Of a stretch of DNA of 64,000 bases, positions 1 through 11,878 are shown piece after piece (the first letter of the stretch is position 1; each line of letters opens with the position of its first letter). The notes under the pieces are model-generated. The model saw only the letters and a program-made list of their open reading frames with translations. It was not told the origin of the DNA and did not search any database. Source of the DNA: Jaltomata sinuosa. Its lineage: Eukaryota > Streptophyta > Magnoliopsida > Solanales > Solanaceae. The translations under genes and the position numbers were made by a program. Where the stretch lies: NCBI GenBank assembly GCA_003996215.1, contig QJPP01001831.1, positions 62,001 through 126,000 on the forward strand. The letters run 5' to 3'.

Positions 1-1924
1 TCAGAATTCGCTGGTTCTATGGTGTATAAATTTAGGCTTCTCATATGCTCAAAATCTGTCTAAATGTGACCACTTCCCACTGTTTTAACGACCTAGTAGT
101 TCAATGCCTTAGTCTCTTTTTTTCCATATATGAATCATGTATGTGTTTGGAACTTTTTCTCTACCATGGTTGATTTTACTCTTAGTGTTCATTTTGGACT
201 TCCTCTTTTGTGCAATAGTTATGAAACTCTATGTCAATTCGTTCTTGCTTGTGGTTAAAACGTGATCTGTTCTTGACAAAATAACAGAAGGGGTAATTCA
301 AAATTTCATTTTCCTTCTTTGTCATCAGCATGATTGTTCTCCACTGTTCTAGAACTTGTCGAGTGTTTTGGTCCTACTTGGTTTGAATGAGTCGTGGTCG
401 ACTACTGACTTGCCCCCATTCGAATCGGATTTTAAGAAGTTATCTTCTCCTTGATGCAAAGATAAATGAAATTGGTTTTAGTTGATGTCCTCCATACTTT
501 AGAAAAAGGATATGAAAGAGATAAAGATCATTTATTAACATGGATGCTTGCTTGATTTACGTTTGTTCTTTTTCTTTATTTTTTCCTGGGAATTGTTGTT
601 TTGATTTGTATGGATTTGGTTCATCATTGTATAATGGTGATTCCGTCCTATCATGCATTAATTCCCTCCTCCTTTGCTTTTGTTTGTTTCTTGGCACACG
701 ATGCTCCTCGAGTTTAAAGTGGATTGCCTAAAACCAAAAGATCATTATGCATCTGTTTTTTCTTAGTTCGTGTTCCAGATTCAATTATGTGGAGAATTTC
801 TAAACACGTCATTTTGAGAAATATATTCCAACTGTATGCATTTCCCTGTTTGTCTTGTTTATTTTTCCTTTCGACCTCGATTGGGTTATGTATGTTGTTA
901 ATCAGCATGGTCATATTTCGTTAATTTGATGAGTTACTAATTTTCTTGTCTTCTTTTTTGATACATAATTTGCCCGAGTCCTTTTGGACTCCCCTCTCCC
1001 TCACATCATTGTTTGTCCAAGCCCAATATACTTTCCAGTCACATTTTTTAGTCCAAAATGGACTGACCTGCTGCGACGAACGAGGCCAGGAAAAATGGGC
1101 CTGGCCCATGAACATCAGTGTAGCAGCAGCAGAAGCAGTCCACAATGGACTAAATTTGAGAAAATGGTCCAAGCCCATATCAGCATAGCAACAATCAGCC
1201 CAAATTGGGTAAAAGGTGAAGAAATTAGACAAAGAACGGTGGTGGGCCTAACGAGGGCACACAAATTAGATAGAGGACAGGTTTCAAATTAAAAGTTCAA
1301 GTAGCTTAAGCCAAAAGGCTTAATCATTTCCTTTCCTTTAACTCTTTACTAGTATTTTTTGTATTAATTTAGATTCTTAACACTTTTAACTTAGTTGAAT
1401 TATTCCCAAAAGTAATAAACATTTCTGGTTTACTTTCCTTTAAATCACTTGGTGTCTTTTTTATCAAATCTTAATATACCCGAACAAACGTGTTGTTTCT
1501 CCTCAAATATACTCTTTATGTTTTTTTCGTCTCTAAAATATCAATCTTTTCTTGTTGCACTTACCATGTTTCCTAAATCAAGTTAAAAACAAGATGTTTT
1601 TCTCAAGTTAAACAAATCAAGATCTTTTCAAAAGTTAGTCAAAAAAATAAGTTGTTTTCAAATAAGTCCGGATAACCGCGAGTTAGCGGATACTCTTGGT
1701 GACTTAACACCCTTCCAAGAGTATCAATTTGAACCCTTACCCAAATCTCAAAATGTTTTCTAAGTCTTTATCTGTTTTAGACATTAAAACTTTTATAAGT
1801 TTTACTTGGTTTTACTTTTATAAAACTAAGTGGCGACTCTTCTTTGTTTTGAAAACATTTTGAAACTTCAACTAGATTTTTTGAAATGATTGCCAATACC
1901 AAGTCATTTTTCCCGTAAAACATT
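1..1924 (+). repeat. Tat/Ogre-like LTR remnant
   Basis: No coding sequence is supportable here; the open frames are short and mostly overlap a palindromic patch at 1040-1215. The right part (about 1660-1860) contains an AT-rich stretch with a phrase about accessions of 'cacccttccaagag' and 'gtggcgactctt' near 1830, which I recognise as typical of the 3' end and primer-site junction of Tat/Ogre-type gypsy LTRs. Similarity to the Tekay-like LTR at 15023-17524 begins abruptly near 1925, so the element is cut there. The first 900 bases show nothing I can assign. The class call is from memory of such LTR ends and is moderate at best. Confidence 0.4.
1040..1215. other. palindromic word cassette (AGTCCA/TGGACT, GGGCC/GGCCC)
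   Basis: The stretch repeats short inverted words: agtccaaaatggact at 1050-1064, a perfect 15 bp inverted repeat with 7 bp arms (atgggcc/ggcccat) and 1 bp spacer at 1095-1109, agtccacaatggact at 1137-1151, and cccaaattggg at 1199-1209. Its base composition is richer in GC than both sides. Short open frames that run through it on both strands are by-products of the repeated words. Confidence 0.7.
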
Positions 1925-3874
1925 CACAGACACTTCATTTTTTAAGCAATTTTCTTTAAATAAGTTAGTTTTCTCTCAAGTTAGTTTCAAGAAGAAAAAA
2001 GAAGAGCGTTCTTCTCCAAGTTCAACCTAGGGCTTCCTTATCCAAAGCTTCATAACTCCTTCACTAATTCAAGAATACTATTCTACCAGGTATGTGGGTA
2101 TTTAGTAAGGGTTTAGTTCACCCTTATACCCAAAATCTCAGACTTTGCATTGAAATTAATGGTTTTAGAAACTAAGCTTCTTACTCAATCATGCTAAATT
2201 TTACAGAATTAAGTCCTAATGATTTCTGCATGATTTATATCCTATTTTAGAATATTTTCACCATATTTTCAATGAGTTGCATGATCTCTTACAAGAACTT
2301 TAAGAAATCAAGAATTTAGCCTGAAATTGTAGTATTTCCATTAGAATCGAACATCTTCAGAATTTGACATAGATTACTAGCATTCAGTTTTAAGCCTGAA
2401 ATTAGCCAGTTTTCAGTCCACAAATTTTCTTCAAAACTTCTCACGATTTACTAGGCTTTTCCCTACCTTCAGTATGTTTTACAAGAATATGTTTTAAATA
2501 TGGACTTTCAAGATATGCCATCAATGATGATGAACTTAGTGGGTATCGTGATTAGCATAATATCCAGATATGCCATCAATGATTACGAACTCAGTAAGCT
2601 TCATGATTAGTATGACATCTGGATATGTCCACCTGCTTTATGAATAGGTTTCAGTTATACTGTGTTTCAGAAATCATTCAGTTTAGTTAAGTTTTGATGC
2701 AGCATTCCAGAACTCCAATTTTAAAATAGCTATTAAAATTTAGTTTGGGAGTAGTACTTAGCACCGAGTTGGACTAGGGTTCAGTGTACCCTAAAGTCCC
2801 AGAACTACGTGCCACTATAGGTTTTTAGCCCCTCAGTTGGGCCTCATAACTAGTGATCACGCCAGTCATGCCTTTATACCCTATCAAGGTATATTGGGTC
2901 TTGTCAATGGGGCGTATACATCGGACTCTACATTTAGCTCACGTGATTTATGTCGATTAACAAGCTCTCCCACAGATTCAATTTTAGTAGATGGTACATA
3001 ACCCTTAGTCCTGTTCAGTTACATATTTATAATGCTTCTTAGTTTAGATCATCTTTCTTATTCATCATATTTAGTCTTTATGATTGGGTCATAGTACTAC
3101 AGTCCAGTTCCTTGCACTCAGTTTGCATTTATCATAGTATATCAGTATTTTCAGCATGCTCAGCTTATCTTACAGTTTACATATCTCGCAGTTACAACTC
3201 AAAAACATGTTTTATATCTTCCTTAGTAAAAGAGCTTATATTTTACAGTGTTGAATTATGCATTCTCATATGTTTATACTTGGTCCAGTTTTCAGCCACA
3301 CTTTCAGTATATATATGTTTTCTCATGATTTAAAGTTAGTGTATATCTCACATGCTCAGTACATTCAAAGTATATCTCACATGCTCAGTACATTCAAAGT
3401 ACTGATCGCATACCTTCTTGTGATGCATCCTTTTAATGATACATGTTAGTGCTAGCTTCCAGGATCATGGTCAGACTGATCGCAGCTTCCAGTCAGCAGG
3501 GAACGAGTTCTCCTTTTTCGGGAACTCCAGTCTTTTAGTAGTTAAAGTGGTTATTTCAGTTGTTATATATTGATTAAAGATAGTTGGGGTTCATGTCCCA
3601 GCTAACTGTAGTTCAATGTTAGTAGAGGCTTCATAGATAATTAGTTAGTCAGTTATATCATTTTTCAAATGAGTTGTATTTCTGTTTATAAAACTCCAAT
3701 TTATTACAGTACTCTTCAAGAGCTTAGCATATGTTTCAGCTTTCGCATAATATTTTTCAGTTATCTATTTCTATTTAGTTGCTTCGGCATTATGCCAGTA
3801 AGAAGGGTTAGCTTGGGATCACTTATGGTCTCAAGTCCCGTATTACGTCCAGGGTGTAGGCACGGAGCGTGATA
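1925..3874 (+). repeat. element B 5' LTR, 5'-truncated
   Basis: Nearly base-for-base copy of 15629-17524 (for example the stretches at 1975-2100 and 15670-15800), so it is the 5' LTR of the same element. The first roughly 600 bp, including the palindromic cassette and TATA box seen in the 3' copy, are missing because the junction with the neighbouring LTR lies near 1925. It ends gcgtgata (normal end gcgtgaca) at 3874, directly before a Met-tRNA primer site. A 55 bp tandem unit (agatatgcc...) occurs at 2511-2640 with unit starts at 2511, 2566 and 2621. Confidence 0.8.
2511..2640 (+). repeat. 55 bp tandem repeat inside LTR B
   Basis: Three decaying units start at 2511, 2566 and 2621 (a/ggatatgcc or ggatatgtcc as the anchor). 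The same array is in the 3' LTR near 16215-16345. The related LTR at 62059-64000 has its own cagatatgtc-based array at the equivalent place, with a 34 bp unit. Confidence 0.65.
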
Positions 3875-3878
3875 AACT

Positions 3879-3890
3879 TGGTATCAGAGC
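3879..3890 (+). other. primer binding site, initiator Met-tRNA (element B)
   Basis: tggtatcagagc, complementary to the 3' end of plant initiator methionine tRNA, four bases after the LTR end. This fixes plus orientation and the 5' LTR boundary of element B. Confidence 0.85.
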
Positions 3891-4319
3891 ATAGAGTTTA
3901 AGTGTCCTAGGGTGTCTATGAAGCCGTGTCTAGTAGAGTCTTGCAAATCGGTATGGAGACGTTTGTACTTTTCTTCGAGGGGGCTACAGGGAATTTTGAA
4001 AATGTTTCCCTTCTTTTATACTCCATATCGTGCAGTAAAACTATTCCTTAAGAAACTTTTGCAGATTCGAGCGTTAATCCAATTCCTCCAATTATGACAC
4101 ATCATTGATGTGGTGGAAATAGTTAAGTTTAGATTCCTATCAGTGAAATACTCTCAGATAGAGTAATCAAAAAGTTAAGAGACTGCACAAGGGCTTGAGA
4201 GGAGCCCACTAGTGCATTAAGTCTATTAATTCAAATGCATGTACCCTCTTTCACTCGTGCAGTTGAGCCTATATCAGGATGTTCTCTCAGACCCCCTTCT
4301 AGAAACATTACTACAAGAG
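3891..4319 (+). other. element B untranslated leader, left of nested insertion
   Basis: Sequence downstream of the primer site resembles the leader of element A (the phrase tctagtagagtcttgc at about 3928 recurs at about 24662). No open frame of interest is present. It stops at the target duplication of the nested Athila-like element and resumes at 12582. Confidence 0.6.
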
Positions 4320-4324
4320 GTGCC
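4320..4324. other. target site duplication GTGCC, left copy
   Basis: gtgcc immediately outside the LTR end (tgatgaatgctc on plus). The identical 5-mer lies immediately outside the opposite LTR at 12577-12581. Five bases is the usual gypsy duplication length. Confidence 0.85.
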
Positions 4325-5822
4325 TGATGAATGCTCAAATCGTGCTCTCCAAAGTAGAAGGTCATGACAATCGTGTAGCAAAATAAAATTTATAATCCAA
4401 ATGAGTATCGGGTTCGTACCCAAGGGACTTGGAGTAAATAAATAGATATTGTGACAAATTAAGTTCAAAGTGAGAGTAATTGCTCAAAATAATAAGTAAA
4501 AGGATGGGGGAATTGGAATGTTTTCACTACAATCACAATTCAATTAAAAAGTAATAAAACGAAAGTGGGTGTACCAAGTTGACTAGACGACTAGGGATGC
4601 ATATCCGATGGGGATTTAGTTATGGGATAGGGTGATTATTAATTCATAATTATTGTCGCTTAATGATATAAGTAGCATTGGTCATGCGTAAGAATTGCTT
4701 ATCTCCCGATCAACAATCTTATATCCAATGATCTTGGTTAGAGCATCATCGGTTTAATCAATAAACAACCAATTTAAGCTTGGAGAGGTCACACTATCTC
4801 TAGCTTAGACTCTTAAATGGGTAATTCCAACGATAAGAGCTATCTCTAGCCTCAAATCTGAGTGGAATCCCAAGTTCCCCTAGTAATTTCACATCCGAGA
4901 CCATGAAATCCTTTCTCAAGCAATCACATAGTCAAGTAATGAAAATTAATATTTGCAACCACCAATTTTAGGATTAAAACTTGGTGAAATTACTAGACCC
5001 ATGTAAATTAAGCAATTATAAACAAGAATAAATAACACCCACACCCATTTGTTAAGTACCCATCATCAATACACCCCTAGACAAGAGAATATAGCCACTC
5101 ATAGCAAGAGAGAAAGAAATACCAGCTGGGTAAGTCAAAATATCTTCCATTAGAGCTGAATCTCAAGTTCTAGATTCAATTTGAGCACACAAGTGTTAAC
5201 CAAGAGAATTACATTGAAACCCTCTTCTCAATGGAGGTGAAAAAAATTAGTCTCCAAGTAGAAAGCTCTTCAGAATATTCAAGAGTGAGAAAAGTTATTT
5301 ACAATTGTGCCTAAATAGGCCTTTTATAGTTTCCCAAAACGTCACTAAAAATTAGGTCAAAAATGCCCTTCGAGCGGTTTGTAGTGCGACGTGCAGTTCG
5401 CACGTTGTGATGTGCGTGTCACACACTGCCTTCAGTTGAACCAGTGACTTCAGCTATCTTTGGGAGCTCCGTGTGAAGGGGGTGCGGTTCACACCTTAGG
5501 AAGTGCGTATCGCACAACGACCGCACCCCTTAACATACTCCTCAAAACTTTTGCAGCTTTGTGCGGAGGAGGTGCGGTTCGCACCTCGGCTTGTGCATGT
5601 CGCACGGCTACTGCATCTCCAGTCAGAATCTTCAGCTTTTCCTAACACTTCACACATCACTCCTTTTGAACTCTTTTTGGGTCCATTTCCTTGTTTATCA
5701 TGATCTATCAAAAGTATCTACATAGACATCAATAAAGGCCATAAGAACCTCTAAATCTATTCAAAACATAGCAGTAATTCATGGATATACGCTCAATAAG
5801 TTGGTAGATTATCGACTTATCA
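4325..5822 (-). repeat. 3' LTR of nested Athila-like element
   Basis: 1,498 bp LTR, starting TGATAAGTCG on minus at 5822 and ending ...gcattcatca at 4325. Its stretch 5120-5822 is a close copy of 11881-12576, which gives the paired 5' LTR. A minus-strand TATA-like box (actataaaagg) lies at about 5321-5331. In minus-strand direction the GC-rich palindromic cassette 5365-5625 sits just upstream of it. Confidence 0.8.
5365..5625. other. palindromic word cassette (GTGCG/CGCAC)
   Basis: Repeats of one idea: gtgcg...cgcac. Examples are gtgcgtatcgcac at 5503-5515, a 19 bp hairpin with 8 bp arms gaggtgcg/cgcacctc and loop gtt at 5569-5587, and gtgcatgtcgcac at 5593-5605. The same 13-mer gtgcatgtcgcac recurs in the internal cassette at 9784-9796. 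Short open frames here are artefacts of the word repetition. Confidence 0.8.
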
Positions 5823-7871
5823 AACCCCAAAACTTGAACTATTGCTTGTCCTCAAGCAAGATACTCACAAGACAAGAAATGAATTATGCTCGAGGCTCAA
5901 TCAAGGCACAAAAGACTACTCTACACTAAAAATTAAGAAAAAGAATAAACGAAAGACTCAAACAAATGACTCAACTACTATGCTCATCTCGATTTGGACC
6001 ACCATAAACTCAAGGCAATTGATCATTTCAAAACCTTTTCCAAATGGACATCATTTCTCATTCAAAATCAAGGGAATTTTTCCATTAAAACAAGACATTT
6101 AATCTTCTCAAGTCATTGGCATGGACCGTCAAGGTTTGCCTCAAGAATCATCACACAACTTGTCTCATTCATTTACCTCAATTGAAATAGAGACTCTATG
6201 TTTCAATTCGAGTGCATGATGCCACTCACCACGAGAGAGAATCCCACTCACAATCATTCAATTCACAAAACATGGGATTATAGGAGAACCAAGAAGACTC
6301 TGACTCTCTCAAGGAATTTCAAGTGCATACGCGTCAAACCATAGGCTTGCCCTTTATGTATATCATCACTAATGTAGGGTAGCCAAGCTCGAAATCACCA
6401 AGGACTTGTGGGTTGCAAAGTTGGCTAGGGCTAAGGTGAGGATATCATTTGGTTCAAGTGACTACACCTCCCTAATGCTCTTTGTTGTCATTTTGAACAC
6501 CGCTCAAATTTTTCTATTTCAACTTCACCTTATTTCTCCCTCTCACAACCCAAGATTCCTCCTTTTTACTCATGATCATTCAAACTCCTTATACCGCCTT
6601 CACTTGGTAGCACCTATTTTTTCTTTTCAATTTGCTCATTGGATTGATCTTTTGGAGTAATTTTCAATTCGAAATTAAGGTGCTACCTTGCACTTGAAGT
6701 GCACTTCTTTTCTTCTCCTCATTTGATCACATGCACCCCCAAACTTAGGCATTTGCCTATGTTATCTTTCCTCCCCTCCAAACTTAGGCTTTTAGCCTAC
6801 ATTTCATTTTGAAGCAATTATGGAGGATGTGTGCCAAAATAGAGGTTCCAAAAAGGTAAAGGTGTTACAAGGTGCCAAAGAATGGTCATAAGCTCAAAAG
6901 GGGTTCACTAGGATTTGATGTCATGGGAAGTCATTTGGGTGAAGTGGCTTTCAAAAAAGGCCTAAGGTCATCTTCCAAGCTTGGCCACACCTAGAATTTT
7001 GCCTTGAATCACATTCAGGGCAAGTTCTAGATGACACTTATGCACAAGAATCAAGGTAAAGTCTTACCACACAAGGCATCATGCCACAAGACCTCTTTCA
7101 TTAGTCTCACAATCAATTGGGGAAAATGATTTTTGACAAGATATTCTGAGTTCATTACATACTCATTTGTGAGTCAATCTAGCCAAAGCGAGAGTGTTCA
7201 AGTCATGACAAGGGAATGCTTTTCCTCAAAAATTCATTTCCCTTCTTCCTTTTATTTTCAAAATAATTTTCCACGAGAAATTTTTTGGTGGACCCATTTT
7301 GAGACAAGCAACTACGGACTTAATTCTAAACTAAAACTTGGCATTTTCCCTTAATAAAGTCTCCTCTCAATCTATCATAGGGAAACACCAACCAGTTCAA
7401 CGCAAAAACAAAAGAAAAGAAAAAGAAAATAATCACAACTTTTGCTCCTTGGGAAAGAATCGTGGTATTAAGAAAACCCTTGGAGTTTATTTCTAAACAA
7501 CTATTAACAAGGCGATATCCGAATTGAATGCTTATGATTCATTTTAAAATAAGCCTCGGCGTAGACCTTTAGCGTATTTGCAAAGCACGGGTAGTAAGAC
7601 AATGGAGCATGTAAGACCAACCCGGAAACACAATCTCAATCAATAAAAATCAATCCCGGCAAGGGAACAAATAAGCGCAAAACAAAACATAAAAACAAAA
7701 CAACGACGAGGGCAATAAAACATAATAAAAAGGACTCAGCGAGGGCAATGTAAACACAACAAGCATCATAACATTAATAGTTACAGGCTCCCCCAAACTT
7801 AAATTAAGCATAGCCCCAATGCATAAAAAGTTATACAAATGAGAATGAGTGCCAAAAACTCCCTGAATAGG
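5823..7871 (-). other. 3' non-coding tract of nested Athila-like element
   Basis: About 2 kb without credible coding sequence. On minus it contains repeated purine tracts of the form aagtttggggg or aagtttggagg (plus strand about 5824, 6735, 6778 and 7793), which are typical of the region before the 3' LTR in Athila-type elements. The copy touching the LTR at about 5823-5833 is the best polypurine tract candidate. Short open frames in the plus strand (5842-7354) show no family features. Confidence 0.6.
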
Positions 7872-9601
7872 CTAATGATGGTGAAGGCGTCTCCTTGAGT
7901 AGAATCGATGTGATGGTCTTGGAGGTTGAGGTGCCGGTGGAGCTGGTGGTGCTGGTGGTGGTATATAGGAATATGCAGGATCGTTCTGAAAACCTGCCAA
8001 TGGTGGTATGGTAGGATCCCATGGCAGCTTAAGGGGACTGAATGGGTCATCCACATACCATCTGTCCTCTGCAGTCATCAACTCATGATAGGACGACCCC
8101 CTGCTCTAGATAGGCCTAGGTGGAGTCCTCTAACCTGGCACATGTGAGTCAGGAGGATCCAAGTATTGATGTACTGATGGTGGATCAAGCACTGCTTCGA
8201 TTTTGGATGCACATTCATTGTCAGATTGAGTCCACCCCGTGCACCAATCATCAGGGGGGCTAGCAGCCCTTTGGGATAGTGAGGAGTTTGGAGCTGGTAG
8301 ATTAAGATCCCAATTTGATTCAACATGCGGGACCACTTGCTTGAGTTCCTCAACCCCCACTTCTATGGTGTCCACTCTCGCACATAGATTTCTCACTCTT
8401 GACACTACCGGTTTCAAGGCCGACTTGATAGCGGATTGAAGTATGGTCGGAATGTCTTTAGCCAACTTTTGTAGCATCTTCTCATTCTTATTAGTAAGTA
8501 GACTTAGTTGTAGCAAGTTACCTAAGGAGGAGGTGGTGGCTTGAGATGCCCCATGAACCATGCTCAAAGTGCCTTGATACAAGCGTGAACCCTCTTCTTG
8601 ATTATGCACAATGTTTATGGCTCGAGACATGGGTGTGGTAGCATGTGAAGGTTGATCAAGATGCCTTCTTTTGATATGTGGGGAATCTTTATCCCTCTTT
8701 CTGTCCAATCAAACCATCCCCTTAGCTTGGCTGGCCTTGTCAAATACTCGAAACAAAGGACACCTGGTTTGGACAAATAGAAGAGTTATAAGCAAGGGGA
8801 AAGCCATAGACGTGGAGTCATTTCGTTCTTTTCTCTTGAGGTGTTCGGCGATGATCTCACCTTTATTCAAACGGAGGCCTCTTATGAGGTATGCAAGGAG
8901 AATGGCCATATCTATGGTTACTTTAGTGGTGTGGCTAGTCGGGATGAGTCTTGTGCTCACAAAGTCAAGCCATATACGTGCTTCAAATTTAAGATCAGAG
9001 CGATGGATTTGTCCCTTCAAAGTGGCCCACAATGGGTTTCCTTCAGCAATCACACTAGCAACCCATTAATATTCATCATTCTTTCTAGCCACACGTTCAA
9101 AGTACCTTGATTCAGGGATTGGTTCGTCATCTCATATGTCAGAATGAATGGATTCAGGGGTAATATTCACTTCTTTACCTCGTACCAATACTGAATTGAG
9201 GCATGGCAACTTGCTTAGGGGGCCTTTATGATTTAGCTCGTCGAGGTGGGCTCAGTATGAGGCATAGAATTCCCGCACCAACTTAGGAAAGTAGAGGCCT
9301 GGTGTATTGGCAAAGTGTTCCCAAGCTCTTATGCGAAATTGCTTAGGTATATTCAGGAATTCCTCTTGGAACTCTTCTATATTGAACCCTTTTTCCTAAA
9401 AAAATGGGCGATTTCAGAATTTGAGATAGTAGGCTTCCATTCCTCTGAGCCCAAAGTGGACTCCCAACTCAATGTGCTAGCCTCCTGTATAGGAACACCT
9501 GCATTTGGAGTGTGCTTCACGGCACGACTCTTTTGATGGTGCCTGTTGGAAGAATAATCCTGTGGCTGGGCGTTAGCAATATGCACTATGAATATATACA
9601 C
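7872..9601 (-). pseudogene. putative plant transposon protein (PF20167-like), degenerate
   Basis: This is a protein of unknown function that is often carried in the 3' part of plant gypsy elements. Three open segments lie in one minus-strand frame, interrupted by stops near 8709 and 8130: 9053-8709 (114 residues), 8708-8130 (192) and 8081-7872 (69). The first holds the hallmark core: an ARIWLDFV...RLIP segment, a hydrophobic IDMAILLAYLI helix, GEIIAEHL, and the TRCPLF motif. An REFYA-type segment lies upstream near 9260, in another frame. The tail is rich in proline (PPAPPAPPAP) and arginine/histidine, encoded by the GGT-rich tract at 7920-7970. The 9377-9601 open frame may be its N-terminus. 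I recognised the family from memory of the motif set; the biochemical role is unknown. Confidence 0.6.
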
Positions 9602-9649
9602 AATTAAAAGAAGTTAGGAATTAAGTGAAGTGGAAAACAAATGAGATGG

Positions 9650-9900
9650 CTGGGGCTCGTGCCAACCACATGCCGATCGCACAAGTGAGAGTGCGCGTCG
9701 CATGTGCTATCGCACGAGCTAACAGATTCCAACAATTGGTTTCCAGTTATGGTGCAAAGCTGGTGCGGGATGCCCCAACCAAAGTGCATGTCGCACCAAG
9801 TTCTGCCTCTCAGAACAGTAATTGGTTCTCCATTTTTAACAAGATGCGATGCCTTGTGCGCACCGTTACATCAAGATCTATGTATCGCATGCGAAACACA
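9650..9900. other. internal palindromic word cassette, GTGCG/CGCAC
   Basis: Not in an LTR, yet built from the same words as the element's LTR cassette: tgcgcgtcgca at 9692-9702, gctatcgcacgagc at about 9705, and the exact 13-mer gtgcatgtcgcac at 9784-9796 that is also at 5593-5605. It lies just upstream (on minus) of the plant-transposon-protein gene, which would suit a role as that gene's own promoter region. That role is inference. Confidence 0.6.
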
Positions 9901-10969
9901 CAAAGGCCCAATCAGAGTTTTTGGTTCCTCGTGTTCTTGTGAATTCCACATGTGATCTATAGAGCAAGATGTGCTTAGGCACTTGGCACTATTCAACAAA
10001 CTAATCAACGATAAACCAAAGGGGGCAAGGGATATCATGACCACAACTTCTGGGTACTCAGACTTCCCCAGATTTCCATTATCACAACATCAAGTAAGAG
10101 AGGAACTCAACAATTTCCCTTAAGATGGATGTTACCCCATCTATCATTGGGAACATCAAGCCTTTTCTTGCAATAATGGATATCAACAATTTTAGCAATA
10201 ATAAACCCCCTCCCCGCACAAGATCATATACCCCAAATATAATGCACAACAAAAACCATGGGTATACAATCAGCGAAATTCACCTTCATAACAAATTTTC
10301 AACAAAAACCTAATTATGGATAACGATTTGCCATTAAGAATGACATCACCCAATCTATCATCGGGCTAAATTATCCATTCATCATAAGTGGGTTACTCAG
10401 ACTTCACCCCAACACATAATTCAAGGCTAAAACTCACTACCAATCAACATGCCTTAACAAAATTAAAGTTCTACCAAGTTGGCACATAGCAATATCATCA
10501 ATACAAGTTAGAAATGGGGACCCAAAATTTTTGGATCTCACCCAAAATCAACATGGCAATTTTACTAAGAATGCTTCACAATATGAGTTCCCAACCTTCA
10601 TAAAAAGAAGTATTTAACATCAGAGAACTTACCACAAGTGAAGATTATGAAGAGATGAGTGAAAATTGGAGCTTTTTGCTCTTCAACAATGGTGACCCAC
10701 AAAATCTACCCAGAGAGATGATGTCGGCAGTGGTGATGGAGTGGTAGAGATGGTTGGGTGAGAGAAGAAGAAGATTTTGGGGGAAGTTTGATGGATTTAG
10801 AGAAAGTTTTGGGAGAGAATTTTGGGAGTTAGAGGGAAAAGGTGGTGGAAATAGGAGAAGAGAGGTGGTTTGAAAAGAAAAAGAAGAAGAAGAGTTGGCC
10901 GGGTTATCTCCGGGTCGGGTCGGGTTGGTCAACGGGTTAGGTCAATTAAAGTTCAAATTTACCGCTAGT
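9901..10969 (-). other. internal non-coding region with repeated unit
   Basis: Contains two related blocks: at 10055-10165 (ggg-tactcagacttcccc, then cttaagatgg...tctatcattggg) and at 10330-10410 (cattaagaatgacatcacccaatc, then gggttactcagacttc). The same block recurs at 46089-46350. A Pro/Ser-rich minus-strand open frame at 10645-10932 is low complexity and unsupported. A short aagaagaagaag microsatellite is at about 10878-10890. Confidence 0.5.
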
Positions 10970-11215
10970 GCGCCATGACATGTGATTCGCACCAGACAAT
11001 GTGTGGACAGTATAGCGTAGTGCACATGCCTCTTTTTCTCCCCTGGGTTTGCCCAGGTGTCTGTTTCATCATGCGTCGGAGGTGTGGTGTGCACTTGGGA
11101 TCGTGCGGTCTGTACAGCCCAGCGCACGCTGCCTTAAATTTTTCAAATTTCCTTCAGGCCTTTTGCTTCGGCGTGCGGTGATGTATGCGACATGGATAAT
11201 TTCTTGTACGGTCCG
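10970..11215. other. second internal palindromic cassette
   Basis: GC-rich patch with gtgcgcc...gattcgcacc around 10970-10990 and gtgcg/cgcac fragments to 11215 (gtgcggtctgtac, agcgcacgctgcc, gtgcggtgatg). Vocabulary matches the LTR cassette of the same element at 5365-5625. Confidence 0.55.
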
Positions 11216-11335
11216 CACAGTCCACCACATAACTCATTTTTTCCCTATTTTTCCCTTGTTCAATTTTCCATTTCATGAATTCCCTACAAATCACTAAAAA
11301 CAACAACGGGTGAAGAAATTTAAAGAAAAGACTTG

Positions 11336-11364
11336 GGTTGCCTCCCTAGAAGTGCTTGATTTTA
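11336..11364 (-). other. conserved GGCAACCC motif of Athila/Tat 3' region
   Basis: On minus: gcacttctagggaggcaaccc. I know this phrase from the region just after pol in Athila/Tat-type elements. The same motif occurs at about 48993-49020, again on minus and again followed by the plant-transposon-protein gene. Confidence 0.6.
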
Positions 11365-11490
11365 TGTCACGGCTCGACGATAGTACCTCAATTCTTAAAC
11401 GTTGTTGGAAGGCATGCCAATCTGGTTGGCGTGGCCCCATCCCGGGAGGTGAAATTTCTCCATCAATATCTTAGAGATGTCATTAAGTTG

Positions 11491-11874
11491 CTAACTTGGC
11501 AATGAATCAAATGCAGGCGTCTTGACCACTTTACACTCTCCAAGAGCATCATCCCACTTCCCCTTCGATTCTATCACCAATATTACTCTCAAATCATTCG
11601 GAGGTCTCGTGGGTTGGCAAACATTGAATGTCACTATCTTATCCCTCACTCGAAATTTGAGTTCACCGAGTTCTACATCAATAAGGGCCCTCCCCGTAGC
11701 CAACAATGGTCATCCCAAAATAATGGACACCTCCACATCTACCTCATAGTCCAAGATGACAAAGTCCACAGGAAGAATTAGTTGTCCACCTTTACCAATA
11801 CATCAAATAAGATTCCTACAAGGCGCTTAATAGACCTATCGACCATGAGTAGCCGCATAGAAGTAGGTTTGGGA
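11491..11874 (-). pseudogene. Athila-type retroviral protease fragment
   Basis: The minus-strand frame gives the C-terminal half of a pepsin-like retroelement protease. A DRSIKRLVGILFDVLV segment and ILPVDFVILDYEVD lie upstream of the annotated methionine. After them come PLLATGRALIDVELGELKFRVRD and PNDLRV. This matches the intact protease at 55525-55880 (PLLATTRALVDMERNELTFR, PSDMRV). The catalytic Asp motif is missing because the fragment is fused directly to LTR sequence at about 11878. Everything downstream of the protease (RT, RNase H, integrase) is deleted before the GGCAACCC motif. Confidence 0.75.
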
Positions 11875-11878
11875 GTTC

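Noticed and set aside
946..1292. Overlapping open frames on both strands
   Set aside because: They coincide with the AGTCCA/TGGACT cassette; repeated inverted words create mirrored frames. No family features.
5460..5711. Three overlapping Cys/Arg/Thr-rich frames, repeated at 12200-12479
   Set aside because: Produced by the GTGCG/CGCAC cassette of an LTR; the second LTR copy gives the same artefact.
7926..8147. Trp/Cys-rich plus-strand frame
   Set aside because: Antisense of the proline-rich tail of the plant-transposon-protein pseudogene.
10645..10932. 95-residue Pro/Ser/Leu-rich minus-strand frame
   Set aside because: Low complexity from a purine-rich tract in non-coding element DNA; no start context or homologue recognised.
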